Below are positions 41,092-47,740 of a stretch of DNA of 64,000 nucleotides, piece by piece. The notes beneath the pieces are model-generated. The model was not told the DNA's origin and made no database searches. It worked only from the letters and a program-made list of their open reading frames with translations. Made by a program: the position numbers and the translations under genes. This stretch comes from a bacterium (GTDB lineage: Bacteria > Bacillota_A > Clostridia > Lachnospirales > Lachnospiraceae): NCBI GenBank assembly GCA_004562915.1, contig SFQZ01000005.1, positions 1 through 64,000 of the forward strand, written 5' to 3'. Position 1 is the stretch's first letter. Each line of letters opens with the position of its first letter.

Positions 41092-41736
41092 TTAAGCTGA
41101 TACTTCGCTTATCTTCTGTAATTCGTACTTGTTTACGGACAGTTCTAAGCACGTTCTAGGCTCTTTTTCCCCGTCCCCTAAGTCTTTTATATATTCGCGG
41201 CTCTGCAAACGCCCTATAGCTTCGATACAGTCCCCAACGTGCAATTTTTCCTTTGCCCTGGTAGCTGTCCCGTTCCACATGATAGAAGGTATGTAGTCGC
41301 TTAACTTGCTACCGTCTTCCCGGTTTACTGCTAATACCAGGTCGGCTATAAGAAGCCCGCGCGGTGTTGTTCTAATTGGTACTTCCTTGCATATATGCCC
41401 GGTTACTATTACCTGGTTTGTTATGCCCTTGTAGTCGTTGTCTTCCTTGATAGATAACGCCCTTACCGATACGTCTAACTTGTCCTTAATGTTCCTTGTG
41501 CGAATTTCCCCGGTAATAAGAAGCTGTGCGCCTACAATTTCCCCGATTTCGTCAATATCTGCCAGGGCATTAAAAGCGGGCGTATCTTCTTCTACCACAA
41601 TAGGCAAAATATCAATAATTCCGCTTTCCCTTTCTACCGCTGCATTAAATTTGTAGTACGCCTTTCCCTTCTTATCTACGCTAACCTGTTGCGGATAGTC
41701 TAAGGCTTCGCCGTACAATAAAATAAAATTATTCAT
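41092..41736 (-). CDS. Tandem-OB single-stranded DNA-binding protein
   Basis: The 214-aa product contains two OB-fold-like halves. The first (residues about 1-100) has Y-Y-K-F-N-A-A-V-E-R and Q-L-L-I-T-G-E-I-R-T-R-N. The second (about 105-205) has V-I-V-T-G-H-I, L-I-A-D-L-V-L-A-V-N-R, and V-G-D-C-I-E-A-I-G-R-L-Q-S-R-E, the SSB pattern. There is no acidic SSB tail. It lies upstream of rep on the same strand and would protect the displaced strand during rolling-circle replication. Confidence 0.78.
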   Translation of the reverse strand: MNNFILLYGEALDYPQQVSVDKKGKAYYKFNAAVERESGIIDILPIVVEEDTPAFNALADIDEIGEIVGAQLLITGEIRTRNIKDKLDVSVRALSIKEDNDYKGITNQVIVTGHICKEVPIRTTPRGLLIADLVLAVNREDGSKLSDYIPSIMWNGTATRAKEKLHVGDCIEAIGRLQSREYIKDLGDGEKEPRTCLELSVNKYELQKISEVSA

Positions 41737-42187
41737 TGTCTGTATTCTCCTTTTCCTGGTCTTTCTTTTCCTTCCAATAAGCTTCCTGGTCTTCGTAGTA
41801 CAGCTTATACATTCCCGGCGACCATTCCCCGATAGTTATAGCTGCGTCCATATTTACACAAAGTCCCATAAATTCATAAGTTTCATAAGGATAGCTGCCG
41901 GAAATATGTATACAACCCTGGTATTCCCTGGTTATGCCCGTTTCCCTGTCCGTAACTGTAATCGTTCCCCATTGGTTTTGGTCTACTGTAATTTCCCCTG
42001 ATTCCGGCGCTACTGCTGTCGGCTTGTCTTCTTTTTTGCTGCTGCCGCTTACCATTACTACCGTAAGCAGAATAAGCGCTACAAGCGCTATTCCTGCTGC
42101 CAGGCGTTTATTTTCTCTCTGATTCGCGCCGATACATCCCAAAAGCGCCAGGACTACCACCGCTGCAAGAAATACTTTAATAAACAT
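41729..42187 (-). CDS. Membrane protein with extracytoplasmic acidic tail
   Basis: The 152-aa product starts at ATG 42187 (after GGAAGGGG); the longer frame overlaps another gene. Two membrane helices fill residues about 3-25 and 32-50; the rest is a soluble segment (D-Q-N-Q-W-G-T-I-T-V-T-D-R). A L-L-G-C near residue 17 looks partly like a lipobox but is followed by a second helix. It overlaps the ssDNA-binding gene by 8 bp. The role is unknown. Confidence 0.55.
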   Translation of the reverse strand: MFIKVFLAAVVVLALLGCIGANQRENKRLAAGIALVALILLTVVMVSGSSKKEDKPTAVAPESGEITVDQNQWGTITVTDRETGITREYQGCIHISGSYPYETYEFMGLCVNMDAAITIGEWSPGMYKLYYEDQEAYWKEKKDQEKENTDNE

Positions 42188-42485
42188 GTGTGTTTTCCCC
42201 TTCCCACTTCTTTCTAAACCTTTCCAAGCGCTTATTAAAAGCTTCCTGGTTCTGTGCATATTCCGGGCTTATCTCTTTCGGTTCGCCCGGTCTTCTTCTA
42301 AGTTCGGGGCGCTCTGCCACCGTAAGCACTATAGTATTATTCGTGTAGAAGTCTACTAAGTGCTGCTGCCCGCACCCTTCACATGTATTTACAACATTGT
42401 CTTTCAGATTCTTTAAGCGGCGATTACACTTAAGACAGTTCCGGGCTTTCCTGTTGCTTTTGTTTGCGATTCTCTTTAATGTCAC
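42177..42485 (-). CDS. Small zinc-ribbon protein
   Basis: The 102-aa product uses a GTG start in a GTGA overlap with the upstream stop codon. It has C-L-K-C-N-R-R near residue 18 and C-E-G-C-G-Q-Q-H near residue 36, a C-x2-C...C-x2-C ribbon. Basic residues dominate the ends. Such proteins bind nucleic acids or partners in many phages. The exact function is unknown. Confidence 0.6.
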   Translation of the reverse strand: MTLKRIANKSNRKARNCLKCNRRLKNLKDNVVNTCEGCGQQHLVDFYTNNTIVLTVAERPELRRRPGEPKEISPEYAQNQEAFNKRLERFRKKWEGENTHVY

Positions 42486-42649
42486 TTCTGCCCCGTCCTT
42501 CCTTCTTCTGTATCTCTCCGCGCTAAAACCATTTTCGTAGCGATATAAACCGCCTTTTTTGTTACTTCGTCTAAGCCTTCGATAAGGGCGTTAGCTTCTT
42601 CGGCTCTTGCCTTCTTACGTTCGATACTTTCTACTACCGCTGCTGCCAT
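42482..42649 (-). CDS. 55-aa helical protein
   Basis: A minus-strand frame runs ATG 42649 to the TGA at 42482 (M-A-A-A-V-V-E-S-I-E-R-K-K). It is almost fully helical and charged. It overlaps the preceding gene by 16 bp and the next by 4 bp (GTGA), so translation is coupled. The function is unknown. Confidence 0.5.
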   Translation of the reverse strand: MAAAVVESIERKKARAEEANALIEGLDEVTKKAVYIATKMVLARRDTEEGRTGQK

Positions 42650-42885
42650 ACTGTATATCCCCCTTTCTTTCGTCTGTTCGCCGCCAGGCAGCCCCTAAAT
42701 AACCTTTCCTGGGTCACTTCTTCCTGGCTGCTTAAATTTACCTTCTGTCCGGTATAAGGTACACAGGAAATAACTGTAGATTCTTCCGTAGTGCAATTTC
42801 TACGGGCTGTATATTCGTCTTTCGCCGGAACTAACCGCGTCTGTCTTCTTCCTAATACCTCTACTTCTACTACAAATCGTTTCAT
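42634..42885 (-). CDS. Short early protein with C-terminal Arg/Lys tail
   Basis: The 83-aa product begins K-R-F-V-V-E-V-E-V-L-G-R-R, contains Y-T-A-R-R-N-C-T-T-E, and ends in a basic G-C-L-A-A-N-R-R-K-K tail. It overlaps the 55-aa gene by 16 bp. No family is recognised. Confidence 0.5.
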   Translation of the reverse strand: MKRFVVEVEVLGRRQTRLVPAKDEYTARRNCTTEESTVISCVPYTGQKVNLSSQEEVTQERLFRGCLAANRRKKGGYTVWQQR

Positions 42886-42903
42886 TGTCTGTTTTTCTCC
42901 TAT

Positions 42904-43146
42904 CTATCCTTTTTCATAGCTTATTAGCGCTTCTGTCGCTCTCTTGTAACACTCTATTTCGCTTTCTTCTTTCACCTTGCATATAGCCCGCGTCCTTTGG
43001 TCGCCTTTGTACTCCCATATTTCTATTAGTCCGTCGTCATATATGCTAAAGTGGCTATGTAGTCTTAAAGTGTGTTTCTTCTGCAATCGTCTGTATATGC
43101 TGTAAAATTCCCTAAGTGCCTTCCTTCTTTCTTCTTCGTTTTCCAC
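42904..43146 (-). CDS. Small early protein
   Basis: About 80 aa if read from GTG 43146, 5 nt after AGGAAAGGCGG; a TTG at 43173 is possible but lies inside the upstream micro-gene and has no site. It contains R-R-L-Q-K-K-H-T-L-R-L-H-S-H-F and Y-D-D-G-L-I-E-I-W-E-Y-K-G. No function is known. Confidence 0.5.
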   Translation of the reverse strand: MENEEERRKALREFYSIYRRLQKKHTLRLHSHFSIYDDGLIEIWEYKGDQRTRAICKVKEESEIECYKRATEALISYEKG

Positions 43147-43148
43147 GC

Positions 43149-43271
43149 TTACCGCCTTTCCTGGTAAGCCCAATTTATAGCGGCAGCGGTTATAATCATC
43201 CCGCCTACTGCTGTCGCAATTATTACAACTGCTGCCGCTATGATTGAAATAACTACAAGTTTCACGCTCAT
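43149..43271 (-). CDS. 40-aa single-pass membrane micro-protein
   Basis: A frame from ATG 43271 to TAA 43149 codes for M-S-V-K-L-V-V-I-S-I-I and an Ala/Val/Ile-rich membrane helix, then N-W-A-Y-Q-E-R-R. Its last codons contain the ribosome site of the following gene. Frequent small membrane proteins of this kind occur in phage early regions. Evidence is composition and context. Confidence 0.45.
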   Translation of the reverse strand: MSVKLVVISIIAAAVVIIATAVGGMIITAAAINWAYQERR

Positions 43272-43324
43272 TTTTTTGATACCTCTAAACAAGGGCTTTT
43301 CTTAAGACTGCTGCCACAATCTTT

Positions 43325-43546
43325 TTATCTTTTGCTTCGTATTTCTGCTATTTCTTTTTCTATGTCTTTCCCGGTATAATCAGCTAAAAGCTTTGCGCTT
43401 ATCTGATACGCCCAGGAAGAAGAACCCGGAAGCTGTATAGCGATTCCTATATTAAGCTTCCCTTGCTGCATAGCCACGCGGACAAATTGCGGCGATACTC
43501 CTAAAATGTCCGCCGCTTCCGCTGGCTTTATGTTGTTATCCCTCAA
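43325..43546 (-). CDS. Small HTH DNA-binding protein
   Basis: The 73-aa product has I-K-P-A-E-A-A-D-I-L-G-V-S-P-Q-F-V-R-V-A, a HTH of the MerR/excisionase type, with an S-W-A-Y-Q-I wing. It could be an excisionase (Xis) for the tyrosine recombinase or an early-gene regulator. A copy of the 76-bp repeat lies just upstream of its start. Confidence 0.65.
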   Translation of the reverse strand: MRDNNIKPAEAADILGVSPQFVRVAMQQGKLNIGIAIQLPGSSSWAYQISAKLLADYTGKDIEKEIAEIRSKR

Positions 43547-43572
43547 ATTATCCCGCCTTTCCTATGTATTTT

Positions 43573-43648
43573 CGCGTCCTCTGCATTTGTCCAGGCTGGG
43601 GACTGGCTACCGCTGGTAGGCTGCATTACGCGGGCGACTGCTGCCGCC
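43573..43648 (-). repeat. 76-bp leader repeat, copy 1
   Basis: This segment agrees with 44519-44594 at 74 of 76 positions (differences at 43577 and about 43589). It starts 27 bp before the start of the HTH gene at 43546 and ends 8 bp after the PP-loop gene. It can fold (CTACC/GGTAG, CCAG/CTGG, GCGG/CCGC) and contains the GCGGCAGCAGTC motif. A small frame M-Q-P-T-S-G-S-Q-S is open in both copies but has no ribosome site. Confidence 0.8.
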
Positions 43649-43655
43649 CCTGGTT

Positions 43656-44474
43656 TTATTCCGCACACTCACAAGGTCTATTGTCTTCTTCGCTTTCTTT
43701 AATCTTTTTCCGTACCATAGACCAAAATGTTTGACTTTTCATCTTATCCCCTGGTACTATCCCTAATTTACGCATAGTTCTATATTGTGGTATTAAATCT
43801 TCAAGCCATACACCTTTTATAATGCTATGTCCTATTTCTTTTTCCGCTTCTACCGCTTCTTTAAAAATCATAGGATATAAGCAATAAACTACATACCAAT
43901 GTTGTCGCCCAGCTTTTAAACATCCTATACAATTTGCATGCTTAAAAATTTCGTATGTGACAGGTCTTTTAATTCCTATTTCCTCTATGTTTTGTATTGT
44001 TCTGTCCCAATATGCTAACGGGTAATCTGTCCTATATCCCATTACCGCCATTATTCCAGCTCTCCGCTGTATTCTGCTTATTTCCGTTGCATCAAAACCA
44101 TAAAGCACTACTATGTCTTCGTTTGGTTTATCTGCTGTCCCTGGGTAATTTTCACTTAACCACTTTTGAAACGGAAGCGTTTTGAGATTGTATGTGCATG
44201 GGACTTTCCTTAAATCTATCTTGAAAGCCTGTTTTTTAGTGCATATCTTTAACGGCGTTTCTGTTTCCCAGCCTGGCATATTTGCGTATGTAATTTCTAT
44301 TCCCAGGTAATTAGCCACTTCTTTTTTAAAGCGCTTAATATCTTCGTGTTCTACCGCTGGACTTATATCGTGATTTAATAAAATCACGTTTTCTTTTCCG
44401 ACTTTCCTTACAGCTTCTACCGCCACTAGTGCCGAACTATGCCCGCCGCTGTAGCAGACTACATATTTTTTCAT
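43656..44474 (-). CDS. PP-loop (PAPS reductase-like) enzyme
   Basis: The 272-aa product opens with a PP-loop, C-Y-S-G-G-H-S-S-A, used to bind ATP in adenine nucleotide alpha-hydrolase enzymes (PAPS reductase, DndC, TtcA). Further motifs are L-L-N-H-D-I, C-T-Y-N-L-K near residue 93, L-Y-G-F-D-A-T-E near residue 123, and C-I-G-C-L-K near residue 182, which may hold a zinc or cluster. The C terminus is C-E-C. Phage members are frequent, with uncertain substrates, possibly tRNA or DNA thiolation or sulfur supply. No dnd genes are nearby. Both flanks carry the 76-bp repeat, which suggests that the gene is a moron. Confidence 0.75.
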   Translation of the reverse strand: MKKYVVCYSGGHSSALVAVEAVRKVGKENVILLNHDISPAVEHEDIKRFKKEVANYLGIEITYANMPGWETETPLKICTKKQAFKIDLRKVPCTYNLKTLPFQKWLSENYPGTADKPNEDIVVLYGFDATEISRIQRRAGIMAVMGYRTDYPLAYWDRTIQNIEEIGIKRPVTYEIFKHANCIGCLKAGRQHWYVVYCLYPMIFKEAVEAEKEIGHSIIKGVWLEDLIPQYRTMRKLGIVPGDKMKSQTFWSMVRKKIKESEEDNRPCECAE

Positions 44475-44518
44475 TGATTTTTCTAGGCTGCCTTTTTCCT
44501 TTCTTTTTTTATATTCCG

Positions 44519-44594
44519 CGCGCCCTCTGCATTTATCCAGGCTGGGGACTGGCTACCGCTGGTAGGCTGCATTACGCGGGCGACTGCTGCCGCC
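44519..44594 (-). repeat. 76-bp leader repeat, copy 2
   Basis: This is the second copy, 946 bp to the right of copy 1, ending 45 bp before the PP-loop gene start at 44474. Both copies sit in the same orientation and at a similar distance before a start codon, so they probably act in 5' leaders. Confidence 0.8.
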
Positions 44595-44648
44595 TAATAC
44601 ATATTTATCCACCGCGCAAGGCGGCGGGCGTGGCTGTATTTCTCTCAT
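44553..44648 (-). CDS. Possible 31-aa micro-ORF ending in the leader repeat
   Basis: A frame from ATG 44648 (AGGAG 10 nt upstream) to the TAG at 44553 codes for M-R-E-I-Q-P-R-P-P-P-C and has its last part inside the 76-bp repeat. It may be a leader peptide for the PP-loop gene. It is too short for a firm call. Confidence 0.25.
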   Translation of the reverse strand: MREIQPRPPPCAVDKYVLGGSSRPRNAAYQR

Positions 44649-44837
44649 GCTCTGTATTCTCCTATTCCGGCGTTAATTTATCGTGTAGGCGCTTTTTCAC
44701 ATTAAAAAAGCTGCTCAAAAACCTGTTGACCGTCTACATACTCTATAGCTGGTATGCCCGCCGCTATTTTTGCACGATATACAGGTACAGCTATTCGCTT
44801 GCTGTATCTGCTGCAAGGTCGCCGTCCTTGCTTCTAA
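44649..44837. other. Intergenic stretch between micro-ORF and tRNA-like element
   Basis: These 189 bp contain only short frames. One 32-codon frame from a TTG has two CxxC pairs but weak start signals. No hairpin or promoter stands out. Confidence 0.3.
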
Positions 44838-44907
44838 TGCGCCCCGCTGGAATCGAACCAGCGCCACCGCCACCCGGTACGGTATTCTGCCGCTAAACTA
44901 GGGACGC
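44838..44907 (-). tRNA. tRNA-like gene with unusual anticodon arm
   Basis: The 70-nt element has a 7-bp acceptor stem (GCGTCCC / GGGGCGC, one G-U), a D arm (GTTT...GAAT), and a perfect T arm (GCTGG-TTCGATT-CCAGC). The anticodon arm is odd: the best stem is ACCGT/GCGGT around the 8-nt loop ACCGGGTG, and no U33 is present. The anticodon cannot be set (GGG is central). It has no encoded CCA. It may be a degraded tRNA, a decoy or a non-standard phage tRNA. Confidence 0.55.
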
Positions 44908-44936
44908 TTACCGGGCGACTGCTGCCGCCCTGGTGT

Positions 44937-45047
44937 TTAATCTGTTCCTTTTAGTCCCAAAATGTAAAAATATACTTTTCTCTGCAAACTATAGTCCATT
45001 TTGTCAATGAAGCTATGCAAAGCGCGTTTAATTGTGTCCGGCTGCAT
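44937..45047 (-). CDS. 36-aa micro-protein in the Cro position
   Basis: A frame from ATG 45047 (AGAGG 8 nt upstream) to TAA 44937 encodes a helical basic protein with the C-terminal block R-K-V-Y-F-Y-I-L-G-L-K-G. It is the first gene after the promoter at 45103-45131 that reads away from the repressor gene, the slot of cro in lambdoid phages. A 32-aa product on the other side of the repressor (45576-45674) ends with nearly the same block, so the two are paralogs. Its function is unknown, but position suggests a role in the switch. Confidence 0.55.
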   Translation of the reverse strand: MQPDTIKRALHSFIDKMDYSLQRKVYFYILGLKGTD

Positions 45048-45087
45048 TTTCTAAACCTCTCTTTCGTTTTGTTTGTATTGCCTTTAA

Positions 45088-45176
45088 GTTCCGTCTGTAT
45101 TTATATTATTCCACAAACAGAACTTTGTCAACACTTATTTTATCTTTTTGTTTACAAACGGAACTTTTTATAATAT
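45088..45176. promoter_or_regulatory. CI-like switch region: two divergent promoters and three operators
   Basis: Operators GTTCCGTCTGT (45088-45098), ACAAACAGAAC (45113-45123) and ACAAACGGAAC (45154-45164) are variants of one 11-bp box in both orientations. The leftward promoter has TTGACA (plus 45126-45131) and TAATAT (45103-45108) 17 bp apart with the second operator in the spacer. The rightward one has TTGTTT (45148-45153) and TAATAT (45171-45176) with the third operator in its spacer. Confidence 0.75.
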
Positions 45177-45203
45177 ACTAAGTTACAGAAAGGGGGCGAA
45201 AAC

Positions 45204-45569
45204 GTGACCGCTAACGAAAGAATTAAATATTTACGCGAACATTTGAACATTAGCCAGGAAAAATTAGGCGAAACAATAGGGCTATCTAAGTCTGGTATAT
45301 CCTCTATTGAAAACGGTAATAGAAATGTTACAGAAAAACACATTAAGCTTATAAGCAGTTGTTTTAATGTTAGTGAAGACTGGCTTAGGACTGGTAACGG
45401 CAATATGTTTAACCCTATGTCCGAAGATGAAGAACTTGATTTATATATAGGGCGCATATCCGGCAGCGAAGATAAGTTTAAAAAGAATCTGCTTAAGGCT
45501 CTTTGCAAGCTTACAGAAGATGAATGGAACGTACTTAAGAAAATCATTGCAGAAATGAAAGAAGGATAG
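45204..45569 (+). CDS. CI-like XRE-family repressor
   Basis: The 121-aa product starts at GTG 45204 after AAAGGGGG. Its N-terminal 60 residues are an HTH_3 domain (L-N-I-S-Q-E-K-L-G-E-T-I-G-L-S-K-S-G-I-S-S-I-E, written with gaps here). The C-terminal part is a short helical oligomerisation segment rather than a LexA-type peptidase domain, so induction by RecA-driven self-cleavage is unlikely. The operators upstream fit autoregulation and repression of the leftward early operon. Confidence 0.85.
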   Translation: MTANERIKYLREHLNISQEKLGETIGLSKSGISSIENGNRNVTEKHIKLISSCFNVSEDWLRTGNGNMFNPMSEDEELDLYIGRISGSEDKFKKNLLKALCKLTEDEWNVLKKIIAEMKEG

Positions 45570-45575
45570 ACGCTT

Positions 45576-45674
45576 TTAACGCCTACCCTTCAATCCCAGG
45601 ATATAAAAGTATATTTTCCTTAGTAGCCTTTCGTCCTGGATAGTGTTTATAAGGTCGTGTAGCTTCTCACGCAT
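45576..45674 (-). CDS. 32-aa micro-protein downstream of the repressor
   Basis: A frame from ATG 45674 (AGGGGG about 11 nt upstream) to TAA 45576 encodes M-R-E-K-L-H-D-L-I-N-T-I-Q-D-E-R and then R-K-I-Y-F-Y-I-L-G-L-K-G. It points toward the repressor gene end and is convergent with it. The end matches the 36-aa product at 44937-45047. It is too short for other domain evidence. Confidence 0.5.
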   Translation of the reverse strand: MREKLHDLINTIQDERLLRKIYFYILGLKGRR

Positions 45675-45811
45675 TTATAGTTAAGCCCCCTTCCTTAATG
45701 CTATCCATTATACAAAATTCCGCCCGGCTTGTCCTATATTCTAAAAAGATTTCCAGGATATAGGAAATATTTTTAATGCTGGGCTATGTATTGGCTTCTA
45801 ATGGTATAATG

Positions 45812-46012
45812 CTATTTATATTCTGATTCGTATAAGTCACTGATACGGCAGCCTAAGCCCCTGGCTATCTTTTCCAGGTTAGCCAACGTAGGCGAAGTCT
45901 TACCGTTTTCAATGTTGTTAAGTGTGGACTTGCTAACGCCTGTTAAAGCTGCTACAGCTTCAAGCTTCAAGCCTTTAGCTGTGCGAACTTCCCATAACTT
46001 AATAATTACCAT
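45812..46012 (-). CDS. Short XRE-family HTH protein
   Basis: The 66-aa product is a single HTH_3 domain: T-A-K-G-L-K-L-E-A-V-A-A-L-T-G-V-S-K-S-T-L-N-N-I-E-N-G (gaps added). It belongs to the short Cro/C1-like class seen alone in many Clostridia phages. It is divergent from the plus-strand gene at 46071. The 45675-45811 gap upstream of its stop shows an ATTTCC/GGAAAT hairpin at about 45751-45770 and no gene. Confidence 0.78.
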   Translation of the reverse strand: MVIIKLWEVRTAKGLKLEAVAALTGVSKSTLNNIENGKTSPTLANLEKIARGLGCRISDLYESEYK

Positions 46013-46070
46013 GTTCTACCACCTTTCCGCGTGATAGATTTATGGTACTAAAGTCAAAGAAAGGCGCATT

Positions 46071-46529
46071 ATGGACACAAAAGAAGAATATTATAATCAA
46101 ACTTTCCGCCTTGTCGGCGTTACTTTTAATAACTCAAACGGCTCTAGCAGACAACAACTATTAGAAGATATAAAGCTTTTTCGCGGTTCTAATGGTATAG
46201 ATTATAAAAAAGGGGAATTATCTGTAAATCTTGTAAAATACAAATTTGAAGATGAAGACGCAATACGCGTAGAAGTCGGTATTTTTAAAGATGTGTTAGG
46301 GAATATATCAAGAAAAGATTTACCTTTTTTATTGGAAAATTATGATTATATACACGATATACCCAATTTGGATATTTACCAGGGTACGCCTTACGGCTGT
46401 TCTATTACGGTTACTTTCAAGAATCCCGATTATGAACCTACGCCACCCGAACCCGTAGTAAATATTACCGAAAATAGTAAGCCCTCTAAAAAATCCGGCT
46501 TACTATCAAAACTTTTTAAAAAGAAATAA
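46071..46529 (+). CDS. Hypothetical protein in the lysogeny region
   Basis: The 152-aa product has beta-strand-rich residues about 1-115 (R-L-V-G-V-T-F-N-N-S-N-G, C-S-I-T-V-T-F-K-N-P) and a C-terminal Pro-rich linker ending in K-K-S-G-L-L-S-K-L-F-K-K-K. It is expressed on the repressor strand, so it could be lysogeny-expressed. The start follows AGAAAGG. I do not recognise it; the position would suit an immunity or exclusion gene. Confidence 0.55.
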   Translation: MDTKEEYYNQTFRLVGVTFNNSNGSSRQQLLEDIKLFRGSNGIDYKKGELSVNLVKYKFEDEDAIRVEVGIFKDVLGNISRKDLPFLLENYDYIHDIPNLDIYQGTPYGCSITVTFKNPDYEPTPPEPVVNITENSKPSKKSGLLSKLFKKK

Positions 46530-46621
46530 TTAAAAGCCGCCCCAGGCTGCCACCCGGAACGGCTCACGCGATACCTATAAACAAGGGCTTATAGATAATC
46601 AACACGCACATAGATTATACC

Positions 46622-46657
46622 ATAAGCCCGGCAATTTATAAAGGGGCTTATTTTTTG
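46622..46657 (+). terminator. Terminator before the integrase gene
   Basis: Arms ATAAGCCC / GGGCTTAT around a 14-nt loop are followed by seven T. It separates the lysogeny genes from the integrase. Confidence 0.7.
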
Positions 46658-46684
46658 TACCCTTTTTTAAGGAAGGTGTAATTT

Positions 46685-47737
46685 ATGAAATTACCTAACG
46701 GCTTCGGGACTGTCTATAAGCAACCTGGCAACCGCCGTAACCCTTATGTAGCAAAGAAGACGAAGGGCTGGGAAATTAACCCGGAAACAGGGAAGGCAAA
46801 ACAGCTTTATACTATCGTCGGGTATTATCCCACCAGGAAAGAAGCATTAACCGCCCTTGCTGAATTTAACGCCAACCCTTACGACGTAAGCGCGGCTAAG
46901 GTTACTTTTGAAGATGTATACGAACGCTGGAGCGACGAACATTACCCAACGGTCAGCGATTCCAATGTAAAAGGATATAAAGCCGCCTGGCTGCTCTGTG
47001 ATAAAATCGCTAAAATGCGCTTTGTTGATGTGAAATTAGACCATTTACAGATGATTGTTGATGAATCCGGGAAGAACTACCCGACACTAAGGAAGCTTAA
47101 GGTACTCTTAGGACTTATGTATAAATACGCCGTCATACATGAGATAATACCGAAGGAACGGAATTTAGTAGAATATGTAAATATCAAAAATGCCGGGAAT
47201 CCGAACGCATACAACCGCAAGCCATTTAGTAAAACGGAAATTAGCCGTATATGGAAGGTTAAGGACACGAATATATATTATACTGTCGTCCTCATGCTGA
47301 TATACTCCGGCTGTAGAATAAGCGAACTGCTGAACTTAAGGAAAGAGCATGTAGACTTAGAAGCAAAGTGTTTTAAAATCACAGAAGCTAAAACCGCTGC
47401 CGGAATCCGTACAGCGCCAATAGCAGATAAAGTATACCCGTTTTTTGAATATTGGTATAATCTCAATGACTGCGAATACCTTTTAAGTACTCCACAAGGC
47501 GAACACTTCAAGTATAGAAATTACTATGATAGTTACTGGCTTCCGCTTATGGAAGCGCTAGGCATGTCACACCGCCCGCACGATACCCGGCATACTTGCA
47601 TAAGCCTACTTACTGTCGCTGGTGTTTCTGATAAGGTCATTAAAAAGATTGTAGGGCATAAAGGACAAGGCGTTACAGAAACGGTATATACACATTTTGA
47701 AATAGAAGAACTGATAGACGCAATTAACAGGATATGA
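46685..47737 (+). CDS. int: Phage tyrosine integrase
   Basis: The 350-aa product has an AP2-like/arm-binding N terminus, a core-binding SAM-like domain (about residues 75-160) and a catalytic domain. Catalytic residues are Arg in S-G-C-R-I-S-E-L near residue 210, His-x-x-Arg in H-D-T-R-H near residue 300, His in G-H-K near residue 325, and Tyr in T-V-Y-T-H-F near residue 334. It recombines attP with the rpsI 3' end. The start is ATG 46685 after AAGGAAGG. It is transcribed from the same direction as the repressor and near the right end, as usual. Confidence 0.93.
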   Translation: MKLPNGFGTVYKQPGNRRNPYVAKKTKGWEINPETGKAKQLYTIVGYYPTRKEALTALAEFNANPYDVSAAKVTFEDVYERWSDEHYPTVSDSNVKGYKAAWLLCDKIAKMRFVDVKLDHLQMIVDESGKNYPTLRKLKVLLGLMYKYAVIHEIIPKERNLVEYVNIKNAGNPNAYNRKPFSKTEISRIWKVKDTNIYYTVVLMLIYSGCRISELLNLRKEHVDLEAKCFKITEAKTAAGIRTAPIADKVYPFFEYWYNLNDCEYLLSTPQGEHFKYRNYYDSYWLPLMEALGMSHRPHDTRHTCISLLTVAGVSDKVIKKIVGHKGQGVTETVYTHFEIEELIDAINRI

Positions 47738-47740
47738 TTT

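Noticed and set aside
44429..44896. 155-codon plus-strand frame across repeat copy 2 and the tRNA-like element
   Set aside because: It runs through a structured RNA-like element and a leader repeat and has no start signal.
47077..47511. Minus-strand frames inside the integrase
   Set aside because: Shadows of the integrase gene; no start signals.
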